A stretch of DNA of 64,000 nucleotides from Dasypus novemcinctus (lineage: Eukaryota > Chordata > Mammalia > Cingulata > Dasypodidae), in assembly GCF_030445035.2 (NCBI RefSeq), contig NC_080685.1:111898432-111962431 (forward strand), written 5' to 3'. Below the pieces are notes generated by a model that searched no databases, was not told the DNA's origin, and saw only the letters and a program-made list of their open reading frames with translations. Below, in pieces: positions 42,326 to 53,829 of the stretch; the first letter of the stretch is position 1; every line of letters starts with the position of its first letter. The position numbers and the translations under genes were made by a program.

Positions 42326-42697
42326 GTGTTGGGGACTGAGTCATGCCCCCCGGAAGACATGCCCTGCGCCCAGCCCTGTGGTGTGAGCCGTCTGTGAACA
42401 GGGCCTTTGAAGGTGTTCTCCTTTCAGGAGCCCACACTGAAGGAGGTGGGCCTGGATCCAGCAGAGCTGAAGTCCATGGAAGCAGAGGAAACTGGACATG
42501 GAAGCAGGACTGGAGAACTGAGAGTGAGACTGCCAGGGGCAGGCAGAGGCTGAGCTGCCGCAGGAACGGTCGATGCTGGGAGGAAACTGCCCTGCAAGTA
42601 CTTTCGTGCTGGACTTCCAGTCTCCAGGACTATGAGCTAGATTACAGTTATGCCAGCCCGTGTGTGTGATATTCGTCATAGCAGCCCTGGCAAGTTA
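42326..42697 (+). mobile_element. LTR-like interspersed repeat
   Basis: It is related to 6749-7122: 'tgttggggactgagtcatgccccccgg', then 'acttccagtctccaggactatgagc' and 'agcagccctggcaagttaaaaca'. CpGs are partly kept. Exact ends are not proven. Confidence 0.55.
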
Positions 42698-42748
42698 AAA
42701 CACAAGGGCTCTTGGTAAGAAGAAAAAGTACCAACTAAAAACCCTGAT

Positions 42749-43112
42749 GGGACGTGGTTGTGGCTGAAGCGACTGGGCTCCCGCCTACCATATGAGAGGT
42801 CCAGGGTTTGGTTCCTGGGGCCTCCTGGTGAAGGCGAGCTGGCTCACATGGACTGTTGACACAACAAGATGATGCAACCAAAGAGACCCAGAGGATAAAA
42901 AGATAATGAGACACAGCAAACAAGGAGCTGAGGTGGCTCAAGCGACTGAGCGCCTCTCTCCCACATTGGAAGGTCCCAGGATTGGTTCCCAGTGCCTCCT
43001 AAAGAGAAGACGAGAAGAGAAGACAAGGAGACAGAGAAGAACATGCAGTGAATGGACACAGAGTGGCAGGGGGTGGGGGGCGGGAATAAATAAATCTTTA
43101 AAAAGAACAAAC
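42749..43112 (+). repeat. Dimeric DAS-type SINE, plus strand
   Basis: Two tRNA-like heads, near 42752 ('gggacgtggttgtggctgaagcg') and 42925 ('aggagctgaggtggctcaag'), are joined and followed by an A-rich tail. The target duplication 'aaccctgatg' is at about 42739-42748 and 43110-43119. Confidence 0.88.
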
Positions 43113-43119
43113 CCTGATG

Positions 43120-44029
43120 ACAAGTAGTCTTCACCGTACACAGTCAGTTTGAGGCAGGCATGGGAAGAAGATCAGGGTGAAAAGTATGAGAGCTGCCCTT
43201 TAAAGAGAGCCCAGGAATGCTCTAGGACCAATGTCCCACCTAGAAGAGAGAGCTCCTCAGCATGAGGGCCGGGGGAGCTGGCCCCTTTCTGTGAGGTCCT
43301 GCACAAGTCACCCCAATATCAGTGTCTCACTCTTCTTTTGGCATTTTAGCTATGGGCCCTCACTGCAGGAACAGCAGTTTCAAACAACATAACCCATGGG
43401 GTTGATCCTTGTTGGAAGATTCCATTTTTGTAAAGGTACATGATATAAAATTGTACGAGGAGTGTTTTGGGTTACATGCAAATCCATCCACTCATTCTTT
43501 TAAAAATTTTCTTATTATATGATGCCCTTCTCTTCTTCATCCCTTCCTTGCTTTCCCTTCTTTCAAAGGCTAGGTGTTTTGTTTGGTTGCATTTATGCAT
43601 AAATTCTCTCCCTGGGACAGAGAATGGGGGAGCAGGGGAAGTGCTCCCTTCTGGTTTGAGCTTATTCTGAGGTGTGTTCAGATGGGTCAGGCTTCTGTTC
43701 TTCCCTGCTTGTGTGCTGTCCTGACTTAACACGTAGATCAGGGGTAAGTGTGAAGTAGATTTAATCTAGAATACATCTCCTCCCAAGCAAAGGGCATCAC
43801 GTTTTCTTCCTCAACAAAAAACTTCCGTTGCTGAATTGTCCAGTGTGTTGGTCTTGCTAACGCAGGGGTCCATTTTTTGCACACGAAGCAGCAATTTCCT
43901 TCTGTTGTGCTAGTTCACCGCGATGAACAGGAACCACAGTGTTTTGGTTTGTTGTGATTATGCGCTGGAGCCATCCTAGCCTGACAATGTCAGCAGGCAT
44001 GGAGGCACAAATTGCCTATCATTCTGGCT
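43120..44029. other. Unassigned sequence
   Basis: No gene or recognisable repeat. Frames of 67-86 codons at 43467-43732 have no known domain. Confidence 0.35.
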
Positions 44030-44112
44030 AGAAGAATAGTAGCTCTCAACCCTGGCTGCACATTAAAATCACCTGGGATGCTTTTCAACACTGCTTGTAC
44101 TTGGGGCTCACC
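44030..44112 (+). mobile_element. MER5A-like (hAT-Charlie) fragment
   Basis: 'tagctctcaaccctggctgcacattaaaatcacctgggatgcttttcaa' is the characteristic MER5A stretch. Only about 80 bases are present. It borders the LINE-1 that starts at 44113. Confidence 0.85.
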
Positions 44113-44641
44113 TTCAAAGGTTCTTACTTTTTAATCAATTTTATTGAAACATCTTCCTAAACCACACAATTCATCCAAAGTGTTCAATCAATGGCATTTA
44201 GTATAATCACAGAGTTGTTCATGCATTACTTCAATCAATATTAGAGTATTTTCCTTACTCTAAAAAAAGAAAAACAAAAAACAACAACAAAAAAGCAAAC
44301 AAACACAAAAAAACCCTACCCCTTAGCAGTCACTTCTCCATCTCCCTATCCTTCCCCTGCTGTATGTAACTGCTAATCTAGTTCTGTCTCTGTAATTTAT
44401 TTGTACTTGAGTTTTGTATAGATGGAGTCAAACAATATGTAGTACTTTTTTTCTAATGTCTTTCATTTAGTATGCATCTTTTTAAAAATTTTTTAACCAT
44501 TGATGGAAGTTTATTAATATATTACTATACACTGTTGTCCATAGTTTGTTAGGGTTGTATTTTCGCCCACATATCACCCTGGTATTATTAATATCTTCTA
44601 ACATTAAGGTACATTGGTGTGTTTCAAAGAAAAACATTCTT

Positions 44642-45208
44642 TTTTTTTTTTAAAGATTTATTTATTTATTTCTCTCCCCTTCCTGAACGCTCCCAGTTGT
44701 CTGCTCTCTGTGTCCATTTGCTGTGTGTTCTTCTGTGACCACTTCTATCCTTATCAGCAGCACCAGGAATCTGCGTTTCTTCGTTTCTTTCTTTAAAAAA
44801 AAAAGATTAATTAATTAATTAATCTCCCCTTTCCCCCCCACCCTGGTTGTCTGTTCTCTGTGTCTATTTGCTGAGTCTTCTTTGTCCGCTTCTGTTGTTG
44901 TCAGCGGCACGGGAATCTGTGTTTCTTTTTTTGTTGCGTCATCTTGTTGTGTCAGCTCTCTGTGTGTGCAGTGCCATTCTTGGGCAGGCTGCACTTTCTT
45001 TTGTGCTGGGCAGCTCTCCTTACAGGGCACACTCCTTGTGCGTGGGGCTCCCCTACGCGGGGACACCCCTGCGTGGCAGGGCACTCCTTGCGTGCATCAA
45101 CACTGCACATGGGCCAGCTCCACACAGGTCAAGGAGGCCTGGGGTTTGAACCGTGGACCTCCCATGTGGTAGGCAGATGCCCCATCCATTGGGCCAAGTC
45201 TGTTGCCC
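44642..45208 (-). repeat. Two DAS-III-type SINEs at one site
   Basis: A truncated copy (44642-44790) is followed by a second T-rich tail and a full copy (44795-45208). A single duplication pair, 'aaaaacattctt', borders both (about 44630-44641 and 45213-45224). This is the same arrangement as at 8622-9213. Confidence 0.87.
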
Positions 45209-45879
45209 TGAGAAAAACATTCTTATACATTGGTACCTTGGTACTTGTCATTAATTGGTTCTAGGTGGTGTGACAAGTACCAAAAACGATGAATACCAAA
45301 CAAATTTTTCCCATAAGGAATATGTAAATAAATTTAATGCATTCCCAAACCAAAGATAATGCATACTTTTAAGACAATACATAAAAAGATAGGGTTGTAT
45401 ATCATTACTTTACATGAGAAATAAGCCTAAAAATTAATATGTAGATAAAATAAAGTAAACACTTCACTGTACCTGTGCTGAGAAGAGTCCATGGCCTAGT
45501 GGGATGGCGGGAGGAGAGTGATGAGGAGAAGAGGTTGCGTGGGGCATTGCTTGGAGGGAGAGCCCCCTCCAAATGAACATCGGGCACTTGCACTTCAGGT
45601 GTTCTCTCTCTTTTCTGCCTTTTTTCAACCTGCACACAGGTCACCTTCACTAAAACTTATCGAGTGAGGACTGCTTCTGTCTTTTCAAAATTCCTTGAAA
45701 GTATAAAATTGTTTGGTCATTCAATAAATTCACATTTCTGCTTGTCAGAGCTTTGTCCAGATGGTACTTCTGCATGAAGTTTTGAACTTCTGCCATTTTT
45801 CACATATTTCTTTGATCAAGGAACTGGGGACATCCTCCCTTATCTCCTCCTCAACTGAGAAATCTCTTCAGCACCTCTT

Positions 45880-46308
45880 TTTTTTTTTTTTTAAGGATTT
45901 TATTATTTATTTATTTATCTCCCTTTTCCCCTCCCCCCTAGTTGTCTGCTCTCTGTGTCCATTTGCTGTGTGTTCTTCTGTGACCGCTTCTATCCTTATC
46001 AGAGGCACCAGGAATCTGTGTTTCTTTTTGTTGCATCATCTTGTTGTGTCAGCTCTTCGTGTGTGCGGCACCATTTTTGGGCAGGCTGCACTTTCTTTTG
46101 CGCTGGGCGGCTCTCCTTATGGAGTGCACTCCTTGTGCGTGGGGCTCCCCTAAGTGAGGGACACCCCTGCATGGCAGGGCACTCCTTGCGCGCAGCAGCA
46201 CTGCACATGGGCCAGCTCCACATGGGTCAAGGAGGCCCAGGGTTTGAACTGCGGACCTCCCATGTGGTAGGCAGATGCCCTATCCATTGGGCCAAGTCCA
46301 CTTCCCCT
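45880..46308 (-). repeat. DAS-III-type SINE inside the Tigger element
   Basis: A full-length minus-strand copy. Flanks near 'tcagcacctctt' and 'tcagcatctctt' are the target duplication. Confidence 0.87.
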
Positions 46309-47180
46309 CATCAGCATCTCTTGTTGCTGCTCCTTCAGTAGTTCCTGCAGCTCCTCAGTGCTGAGCTCTTCACAATGTTCCTCCACTAACTCCTCAACAT
46401 CAGCAGTGCTGGCCTCCACACCCATGGATTGGCCCAAAGATACAACATCCTGCACAACTGTACCCTCTGCACCTGCAGGCTTGGGGCCAGCCTCAAACTC
46501 TTCAAAGTCTCTCTTAGTCACAGCTTCTGGCCACAAAGTCTGGCCTGGTAATGCCTTCTCCTCTTCTGTGATGTAGGTTCTACTCAGCATTTTTTTCCCA
46601 AAAAAACTCTTGTCTCTTCCAAGTTGGTGAGAAATAAAACCCTCAGCCTCTACATAGTCTTGAAATCCACTGATGAATTCATCAACAGTCTTTTTGTTAG
46701 CACTTGCTGCCTCGCCTGCCTCACGATACTATGGATGCTGGTCCTCTTTTTAAATGATCAGCCCAGCCAAGGCTGGCCTTAAAAACCTCAGCACTCTCAT
46801 CACTCGGTTCCAGTTTGTTTTTCAAGAGATCAACATGCAACACTTCTGCTTTTTTCACATATCATGACTTCCAATACACTGTCGCCCACTAACTGCTTCT
46901 CATTTACCCAAATTAATAATAGCTTTTCAACTTCCTCCAGTGTTTGGGAATGCTGCCTTTCTACTGCTTTAACTCCTTTCACAACATCAGCCACTTTAAT
47001 CTCTTCTTTATTCTTAGTGATGGTGGAGACCATTGTTCTAGGCACACCGCATTCCCTAGCAAGATCAGTAACACGAATATTGCCCTCATTTTTACCTATT
47101 ATTTCTTTTCTTTTTTTTCCTCAATGGTTGTGCAAAGTAATTTTCTTTTCTGCTCAGTGCTATCACTGCTCATTTTCTTA
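46150..47180 (-). pseudogene. Pogo-type transposase pseudogene (Tigger)
   Basis: The N-terminal region (47180 down to 46830) reads as a CENP-B-like helix-turn-helix with the T-D-L-A-R-E-C-G-V-P motif and a downstream H-S-Q-T-L-E-E-V-E stretch. The C-terminal acidic tail (46590-46310) has E-E-L-V-E-E-H and E-L-Q-E-L-L-K-E-Q-Q-Q-E. Frame 46150-46590 fuses this tail to SINE sequence. No DDE motif is present between the parts. Non-functional. Confidence 0.75.
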
Positions 47181-47319
47181 GGACCCAAGATGAGAAAAAA
47201 ACCCTCAAATACACAAAATGACTTCAGAATCTAAGATAAGACTGCAATGGGATGTGCACAGGGCAAGAGCTCCTGTGTGACTAACACATGACCCTTTGTT
47301 TTGGCTGGAAATGTTAGTG

Positions 47320-48485
47320 AGTCACGAGGCAACTGTAGTGGATAATGCCACTATGAATGTTGGTGTGCACATATCTGTTTGTGTCCTTGCTTTCAATTCT
47401 TCTGTGTGTACCCAGCAGTGGAATTGTTGGATCATATGGCAGGTCTGTATTTTCCTGTCCTCCACAATGGCTGCACCATTCTGCATTCCCACCAGCAGTG
47501 AATAGTTTCCCATTTCTCCACATCCGCCCCTTGTATATTAGTTCTCTATTTTTTTTTTTAAGATTTATTTTATTTATTTCTCCCCACCCCCTTGTTGTTT
47601 GCACTTGCTGTGTCTGTTTGGCTTCCTTGTTTTCTTAGGAGGCACTGGGAACTGAACCCAGGATCTCTGATGTGGGAGAGAGGCACTTAATCTTTTGAGC
47701 CACCTCCACTCACTGCTTTGTTGTGTCTCTTATTATGTTTTCCTTGTGTCTATTGTTGCGTCACCTTGTTGCATCAGCTTGCTGTGCCTGCCTGTCGGGC
47801 CAGCTCACTGTCTTCTTAGGAGGCACCAGGAACTGAACCAGGGACCTCCCATGTGGTAGGCAGGAACCCAATTACTTGAGCCACACCCGCTTCCCTCTAT
47901 TTTTTTTTAATAGCCAGCAGTCTAATAGGTGTAAGATGATATCTCATTGTAATTTGATTTGCATTTCCCTGATAGCTAGTGATGTTGAGCATCTTTTCAC
48001 ATATGTTTCAGCCAGTCGTATTTCTTTGGAAAAGTATCTATTCAAATCTCTTGCCCATTTTTAAAATGGTTCGTTTTTTAAAATTTTCAACATATAGGAT
48101 TTCTTTTTATATGTGGAATATTAGGCCCTTCCTGAATAAAAGGTTCCCAAATATTTTCTCCCATTGAGTACGCTGCCTTTTCACTTTCTTGACAAACTCC
48201 TTTGAAGCACAGAAGTTTTTAATTTTGAGGAGGTTCCATTTATTTATTTTTAATTTCATTCCTTGCACTTTGGATATAAAGTTTATGAAACCATTTCCCA
48301 CTACAAGAGCTCTTTGGTGTTTCTCTACATTTCTTCCAGGAGCTATATGGTCTTGGCTCTTATATTCAGGTCTGATCCATGTTGAGTTAGTTTTTGTATA
48401 GGTCGTGAGATGGTGACCCTCTCTCATTCTTTTGGATATGGATATCCAGTTCTCCAGGAACCATTTGTTGAAGAGGCCATTCTGA
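47320..48485 (-). pseudogene. LINE-1 A, ORF2 C-terminal part
   Basis: Minus-strand translation gives the usual C-terminal landmarks: W-E-K-I-F-G-N near 48165, and a T-I-P-L-L-G-T block in the frame 47314-47604. It is interrupted by a dimeric DAS SINE (47555-47895, flanked by 'ctctatttttttt'). Frame 48107-48427 is the best-preserved segment. Confidence 0.85.
47555..47895 (-). repeat. DAS-type SINE with two tRNA-like modules
   Basis: Antisense modules at about 47635-47705 and 47815-47890, and a T-rich start. The direct repeat 'ctctatttttttt' occurs on both sides. Confidence 0.85.
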
Positions 48486-49080
48486 CCCAGCTGAGTGAGA
48501 CATTAGATCCTCTAACATATTATTCAAGGTCTCTGTTTCTTTATCGGCCATAGGTGTTCTGTCTAATCCTGGTAATGGTGTATTAAAGTCCCCCACTATA
48601 ATTGTAGTTGCATCTATTTCTTCACTTAGTTGTTCCAATGCTTACCTCATGTATTTTGGGGCACCCTGGTTAGGTTATGGTTGTTCTTTCTTCTTGATAA
48701 ATTACTCCTTTTATTAGTACATTGTTTTCTTCTTTGTCTCTTACAATAGTTTTGCATTTAAAGTCTATTTTGTCCTCTATTAGTAGTGCTACTCATGTCA
48801 TTTTTTCGTTATTGCTGGCATGTAAGATAATTTTTCAACCATTCTCTTGCAACCTCCTTGTATCCCTGGGTCTAAGGTAAGTTTCTTGTAGACAGTGTAT
48901 AGATGGTCATATTTTCATATCTGTTCTGCTAATCTGTGTCTCTTGATTGGAGACTTTAATCCATTAACTCAATGTTATTACTGGCAAGGCAGTTCTTCAT
49001 TAGCCATATTTTCTTTAGGTTTATATATGTCATATTTGTTTTTATTTCTCTTTTTATCCTTTTAGTTATTCTTTCTAATA
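48486..49080 (-). pseudogene. LINE-1 A, ORF2 endonuclease part
   Basis: Frame 48387-48638 (minus) reads I-I-V-G-D-F-N-T-P-L, the endonuclease catalytic region. It then runs, through a junction near 48488, into ORF2 C-terminal sequence, keeping the frame. The whole RT domain (about 500 residues in LINE-1) is missing at that junction. Confidence 0.82.
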
Positions 49081-49089
49081 AACTTCCTT

Positions 49090-50230
49090 TTTGCACCCTC
49101 CTCTAACCCTCTCTCTCCTGTTTTTTCCTTTCAACCTGCAGAATTCCCTTTAGAATTCTTGAAGGGCAGGTTTCTTATTGACAAACTATTTTTTTTTTAA
49201 TTTTTAAATTCATTTTTAAAAAATAGTACATTAAAAAAATATGAGGTCCCATTCAACCCCACCGCCCCCACCCCACCACTCCCCCCACAGCAACACTCTC
49301 TCCCATCATCATGACACTTCCATTGCATTTGGTAAGTATATCTCTGGGCATCGCGGCACCTCATGGTCAATGGTCCACATCATAGCCCATACTCTCCCAC
49401 GTTCCATCCAGTGGGCCCTGGGAGGATCTACAATGTCTGGTAATTGTCCCTGAAGCACCACCCAGGCTTATTGACAAACTATGATTTCTGTTTATCTGAA
49501 TATTTTGAGATTTCTCTCATTTTTGAATGCCAGTTTGCTGGATACAGAGTTCTTGGCTAGCAGTTGTTTTCTTTTAGCACCTTAACTATGTCATACCCCT
49601 GTCTTCTCACCACCATGGTTTCAGATGAGAAATCAGTCCTTAATGTTATTGAGCTTCCCTTGCATAGGATGGATCACTTTTCCCTTGCTGCTTTCAGTAT
49701 TCTCTCTTTGTTTTGAGCATTTGACAATTTGATACATATATGTCTTTGGGTAGGCATTTTAGGATTTATGCTGTGCTTCCTGGACATGTACACCCACATC
49801 TCTCAAAAGAGTTGGGAACTTTTCAGCCATTATTTCCTCCAATGCCCCTCTGACCGCTTTCCCTTCTTTTTTCCTTCTGGGATGCCTATGATTTTGTATG
49901 CTTGTGTTTCATGTTGTCATTCAACTCCTTGACTCCCTGCTGAATACTTTGCATCTTTTTATCTATCTCTTCTACAATCTGTCTGATTTCAGATGTACTC
50001 TTTCTGATGGCACTAATTCTTTCCTCTGTTCAAATCTTCTTCCAGCATATTTTTTATTTCTTGCATTGTGTCATTCATCATCATCAGATCTATTATCTTT
50101 TTATGTATGTTTATACAATTTACTCAGTATGTTCCCCCAGTGTCTTCTTTATCCTTTATCCCTTCCTTCACTTCTTTAAGTTGATTCATGATATTTGTTT
50201 GGACATCCTTGATTAGTTGTTCCACGTTCT
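49090..50230 (-). pseudogene. LINE-1 A, ORF1 remnant
   Basis: Translated on the minus strand, 50230-49900 gives a coiled-coil-like segment rich in Lys, Glu, Asn and Ile. The stretch 49880-49490 and 49170-49090 gives the RRM and C-terminal domain with a recognisable final region near 49150. ORF1 protein binds RNA in the LINE-1 particle. Stops and an XR insertion (49189-49466) break it. Confidence 0.78.
49189..49466 (-). mobile_element. XR retroposon, truncated copy with 16-bp target duplication
   Basis: A perfect 16-bp repeat, 'cttattgacaaactat', lies at 49174-49189 and 49467-49482. Between them is 278 bases of the XR 3' end with the T-run on the left. It sits inside LINE-1 ORF1 and shows that XR moves by target-primed reverse transcription. 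Confidence 0.9.
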
Positions 50231-50234
50231 GCAT

Positions 50235-52185
50235 CTCTGCTTATTTTTTAGTTTGTTCATTAGACTGGGCCATGTCTTCCTATTTCTTAGTATGGCTTGC
50301 AATTTTTTATTGGTGTCTAGGCATCTGTTTAACTTGATGTGCTTATTCATATGGTTAGTTTTTCTTTCTACTCTAGGGTTTTATTTTTGTTTTGCTTTTG
50401 TGTTAAGGTTCCTCTTTAACACTGGGTTCCACTTATTCTACATCCTTGTAGTTGTCTGTTTTCCCTTGAAAAATATTTAGACCATAGAAAAAGAAAGAGA
50501 AAAGAAGAGAAAAAGAATAGTGATAATAATAAAGAAAATATAGAAGAGGAACCATAAAAGAGCCAGGAAGAAATTAGTAATAAGAGTGAAAAATCATAAA
50601 AAATATAAAGGAGTAAGAATAAAAATGGTGAAATAAAAAAATGAAACAAGGAAAAAAAGAAGGATGAAAGACCAGACAGATGGAAAGAGAAGAAGAAGAA
50701 AAAAAATCAAGACAAACAAGAGAAAGGGGAATGAAAGAAAAGCAAAAGAACAGAGAAAAATGAGAGAAATAAAAGAAATAAAGTACACTGGAAAGCGGAT
50801 GTGGCTCAAGTGATTGGGCTCCTGCCTACCACACGGAGGCCCCTGATTTGGTTCCCAGTGCCTCCTAAAGAAGACAGTGAACTGGTGTGATGGGCAAGGT
50901 ATGGCAAGGTGATGTGACAAGATGATGCAACAAGAGACACAAGAAGAAAAACATAATGAGAGACACAACAAAAACAGGGAGTGGAGGTTCCCAGTATATC
51001 CTAAAGACAAGACACAAGGAAAAAAACATAATGAGAGACATCAAAACAGGGAATGGAGGTGGCTCAAATGATTAGGCACCTCCCTCCTACATCAGAGATT
51101 CCGGGTTTAGTTCCTGGTGCCTCCCAAAGAAACAAGGAAGACGAACAGACACAGCAAGTGCAAATGAGGGGGTGGGGAGAAATAAATAAATGAAATAAAT
51201 TTAAAAAACTTAAAAAAAAAAAGAAATAAGGAGAAAAAATAAGGAAAAGGAAACAAAGAAAGAGAAAAAAACAACAACAAACAACCCAGGAAAAGCAGGT
51301 TTGCCTCTGAGGCCCCTAGGAACCATCTCAGGCTGCCAGTGTGCATCAATCAATCACCCTGGAGCCAGCCCTCCACAGGTAAGGAACCTGGTTTTAGTGA
51401 ATAAAATGAAGAATAAAAAAGTAAAATAAATAATAAGTATAGCAGATTGAAAAACCTAAGGCAAGAAAATCTCGGGCACCAGGTGCGGCTGGGCGCCTGA
51501 GAACCCGCTGGGTCCCTTGGACCCCTTCCCTTAGGAGGTCCTGGGAATTGGACCAGGGGCCGAGATCCTGAGGCAGCCTTCCTGCACGAGCCACGCCCAC
51601 TCCACCCTTGGGTGGGCTTGTCCGCTGGCCCTGTCCTGCGCTCCTCAGGGGAGCTGGGCTTCTGACGGCTCGCCGGCATCGCCCTGGCTTCCTTCTCGCC
51701 CTGGCTGGGAGCCCTGGTTCCCACCCACCTCCTCACTGACCGAGCTCCTCTCTCCCAGGGCGGCTGGGTGAGACAGCCTGCCTGATCCGACCCCCTCCCG
51801 TCTCCCTGGGGCCTCTTCAGTGCTGGCTGGGGTCTGTTTTGAGATTCCAAGGGGCTCAGCTGGCCCAACTCACTGAAGAGAAACCACTCTGCCAGACCCC
51901 TCTCCGCCCAGGGAGTGTTCTTTCCCCACTCACTTGGCTCAGTGAGCCAGGGCTCTGCCAAGGCTGTTCGCCGTGGGCATGGGGTGTATGTGCCGTTCCC
52001 AGTTCCTGGGTGAGTAACCCACAGTCTTCATTTGGCCTCTTGGCCTCTCTGTTCCTCTCCCTCCTGGACGACGAGCAGACTATCCTGGTCTCAGATCCCC
52101 CAAGCAGCTTTTTGCTCTTCCTCGGTTGTTTTTGTGAGAGACCTGAGTCCTGACTACCTACTTGGATGCCATCTTCCTGGAAAGC
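50235..52185 (-). mobile_element. LINE-1 A, 5' UTR and promoter region
   Basis: It is GC-richer at 51480-52185, where LINE-1 internal promoters lie. A purine-rich run (50480-50790) and a plus-strand DAS dimer/trimer (50790-51228) interrupt it. The minus-strand frame 51350-51961 (203 codons) is promoter-region sequence and has no known domain. Confidence 0.6.
50790..51228 (+). repeat. DAS-type SINE, at least two tRNA-like modules
   Basis: Heads begin near 50793 ('ggaaagcggatgtggctcaag') and 51052 ('gggaatggaggtggctcaaatg'). A partial third lies near 50975. It ends in an A-rich tail. The inner repeats 'aaaaacataatgagagaca' (50947 and 51023) suggest internal duplication. Confidence 0.8.
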
Positions 52186-52189
52186 CACC

Positions 52190-53775
52190 ACAAGATCTTA
52201 AAGATGTTTCCCTACATTATCTTCCAGGAGTTTTATGGTCCTGGCTTTTATTTTTAGGTCTTTGATCCATTTTGAGTTGATTCTTGTATAGGAAGTGAAT
52301 TAGGGGTTCTCTTTCATTATTTTGGTTATGGATATCCTGTCCTCCCTGCACCATGTGTTGAAGAGACTGTTCTGTCCCAGCAAAGTAGATTTGGTACGCT
52401 TGTAAAAATCAGTTGACCATAGAGGTGTGGATCTATTTCTGAACTCTCAATTTGAGTCCATTGATTAATGTGTCTATCTTTATGCCAAGACCATGCTGTT
52501 TTTTTAAATGTTTTTATTCATCCAGTTTGTAGTTCTTTCTTTAAAAGATTTATTATTTATTTATTTCTCTTCCCTTCCCCGCCCCGTCCCCCAGTTGTCT
52601 GCTCTCTGTGTCCATTCCCTGTGTATTCTTCTGTGACAGCTTCTATCCTCAGCGGCACCGGCAATCTGTGTTTCTTTTTGTTGCGTCATCTTGCGTTTCA
52701 GCTCTCCGTGTGTGCGGTGCCATTCTTGGGCAGGCTGCACTTTCTTTCACGCTGGGCGGCTCTCCTTACGGGGCGTAGTCCTTGCGTGTGGGGCTCCCAT
52801 ACACGGGGGACACCCCTGTGTGGCACGGCACTCCTTGCGTGCATCAGCACTGCGCATGGCCAGCTCCACACGGGTCAAGGAGGCCTGGGGTTTGAACTGC
52901 AGACCTCCCATGTGGTAGGTGGACGCCCTATCCACTGGGTCAAGTCCGCCTCCTACCGTGCTGTTTTGACCACTGTAGCTTTATAATACATTTCAGTCAG
53001 GAAGCATGAGATTTCTAACTTAGCTCTTCTTTTTAAGGATGTTTTTTGACTATTCAGGACCCCTTTTCCTTCCAAATAAACTTGGTAATTGACCTTTCTA
53101 TTAATATTTCTGTAAAGTAGACTATATAGGAAATTCGATTGGGATTGCATTGAATCTATAAATCAGTTTGGGTAGAATTGATATCTTCACAATGTTTAGT
53201 CTTCCAATCTGTGAACTCAGAATGTTCTTTCATTAGTTTAGGTATTTTAAAATTTCTTTTAGCAGTGTTTTGTGCTTTTCTGAATATAGACCCTTTACAT
53301 TCCTGATTAAATTAATTCCTATAATTTGTCTTTTTGTTGCTATTGCAAATGGAATTTTTTTCTTGATTTTTCCCCTCAGATTGCTCATAACTTATGTATA
53401 GAAACACTACTGATTTTTGCATGTTGATCTTGTATCCTTCCACTTTGCTGAACTCATTTATTAGCTCTAATAGTTTTGTCATAGATATTGCAGAATTTTC
53501 TAAATATAGGATCATGTCATCTGTGAATAGTGAGAGTTTTACTTCCTCTTTTCCAATTTGGATGCCTTTTATTTCTTTTTTATTGCCTTTTATTGGAATG
53601 CCTTTTCTCTTTCCATTGCTGTAGCTAGAACTGCTAGCAAAAGTTTGAATAACAGTGGTGACAATGGGCATCCTTGCCTTGTTCCTGATCTTGAAGGAAA
53701 GCTTTCAAACCTTTCCCCATTGAGTATGATGTTGGCTGTGGGGTTTTTCATATATGCTCTTTGTCATTTTGAAGA
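52190..53775 (-). pseudogene. LINE-1 copy B, ORF2 fragment with RT
   Basis: Minus-strand frame 53312-53671 holds the reverse transcriptase palm. The catalytic box F-A-D-D reads F-T-D-D at 53513-53527. Downstream sequence continues through 53000 to 52195 into the region after RT. A DAS-III SINE interrupts it (about 52500-52958). It overlaps in content with 48105-48480, so it is a different copy from LINE-1 A. Confidence 0.82.
52500..52958 (-). repeat. DAS-III-type SINE in LINE-1 B
   Basis: A minus-strand copy with flanks 'accatgctgtttt' and 'accgtgctgtttt', the target duplication. The body is well kept. The tail is extended by a non-repetitive T-rich stretch. Confidence 0.85.
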
Positions 53776-53829
53776 ACTTTCCTCCTATTCCTATCTTCCC
53801 CTCCCCGCCCCACTGGGGCTATTTGATTT

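Larger units (their letters stand above)
45228..47320 (-). mobile_element. Tigger6/7-like DNA transposon
   Basis: The left terminal region 'cattggtaccttggtacttgtcattaattggttctagg' with 'aaatttttcccataaggaatatg' matches the ends of this pogo-type group. Minus-strand sequence encodes the transposase N-terminus (47180-46830) and C-terminus (46590-46310) but no DDE core, so it is internally deleted. A DAS-III SINE is inserted at 45880-46308. The right end is not exact. Confidence 0.75.
44113..52185 (-). mobile_element. LINE-1 copy A, minus strand, nested and internally deleted
   Basis: Read on the minus strand it contains 5' UTR (52185-50235), ORF1 (50230-49090), ORF2 endonuclease (49020-48490), then directly the ORF2 C-terminus (48485-47320) and 3' UTR (44640-44113). 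The RT domain is missing. It is interrupted by SINEs, a Tigger element and an XR copy. The 5' end has a YY1-like 'aggaagatggcatcc' near 52165-52179, as in LINE-1 promoters. That all pieces are one copy is inferred from order and strand. Confidence 0.7.

Noticed and set aside
46830-47180. Host gene derived from a Tigger transposase (TIGD/CENPB type)
   Set aside because: The sequence lies within recognisable Tigger ends, has frame breaks and lacks the DDE core, so a domesticated gene is unlikely.
51350-51961. 203-codon minus-strand frame as a gene
   Set aside because: It falls in the GC-rich 5' region of a minus-strand LINE-1, next to a SINE, and shows no domain.
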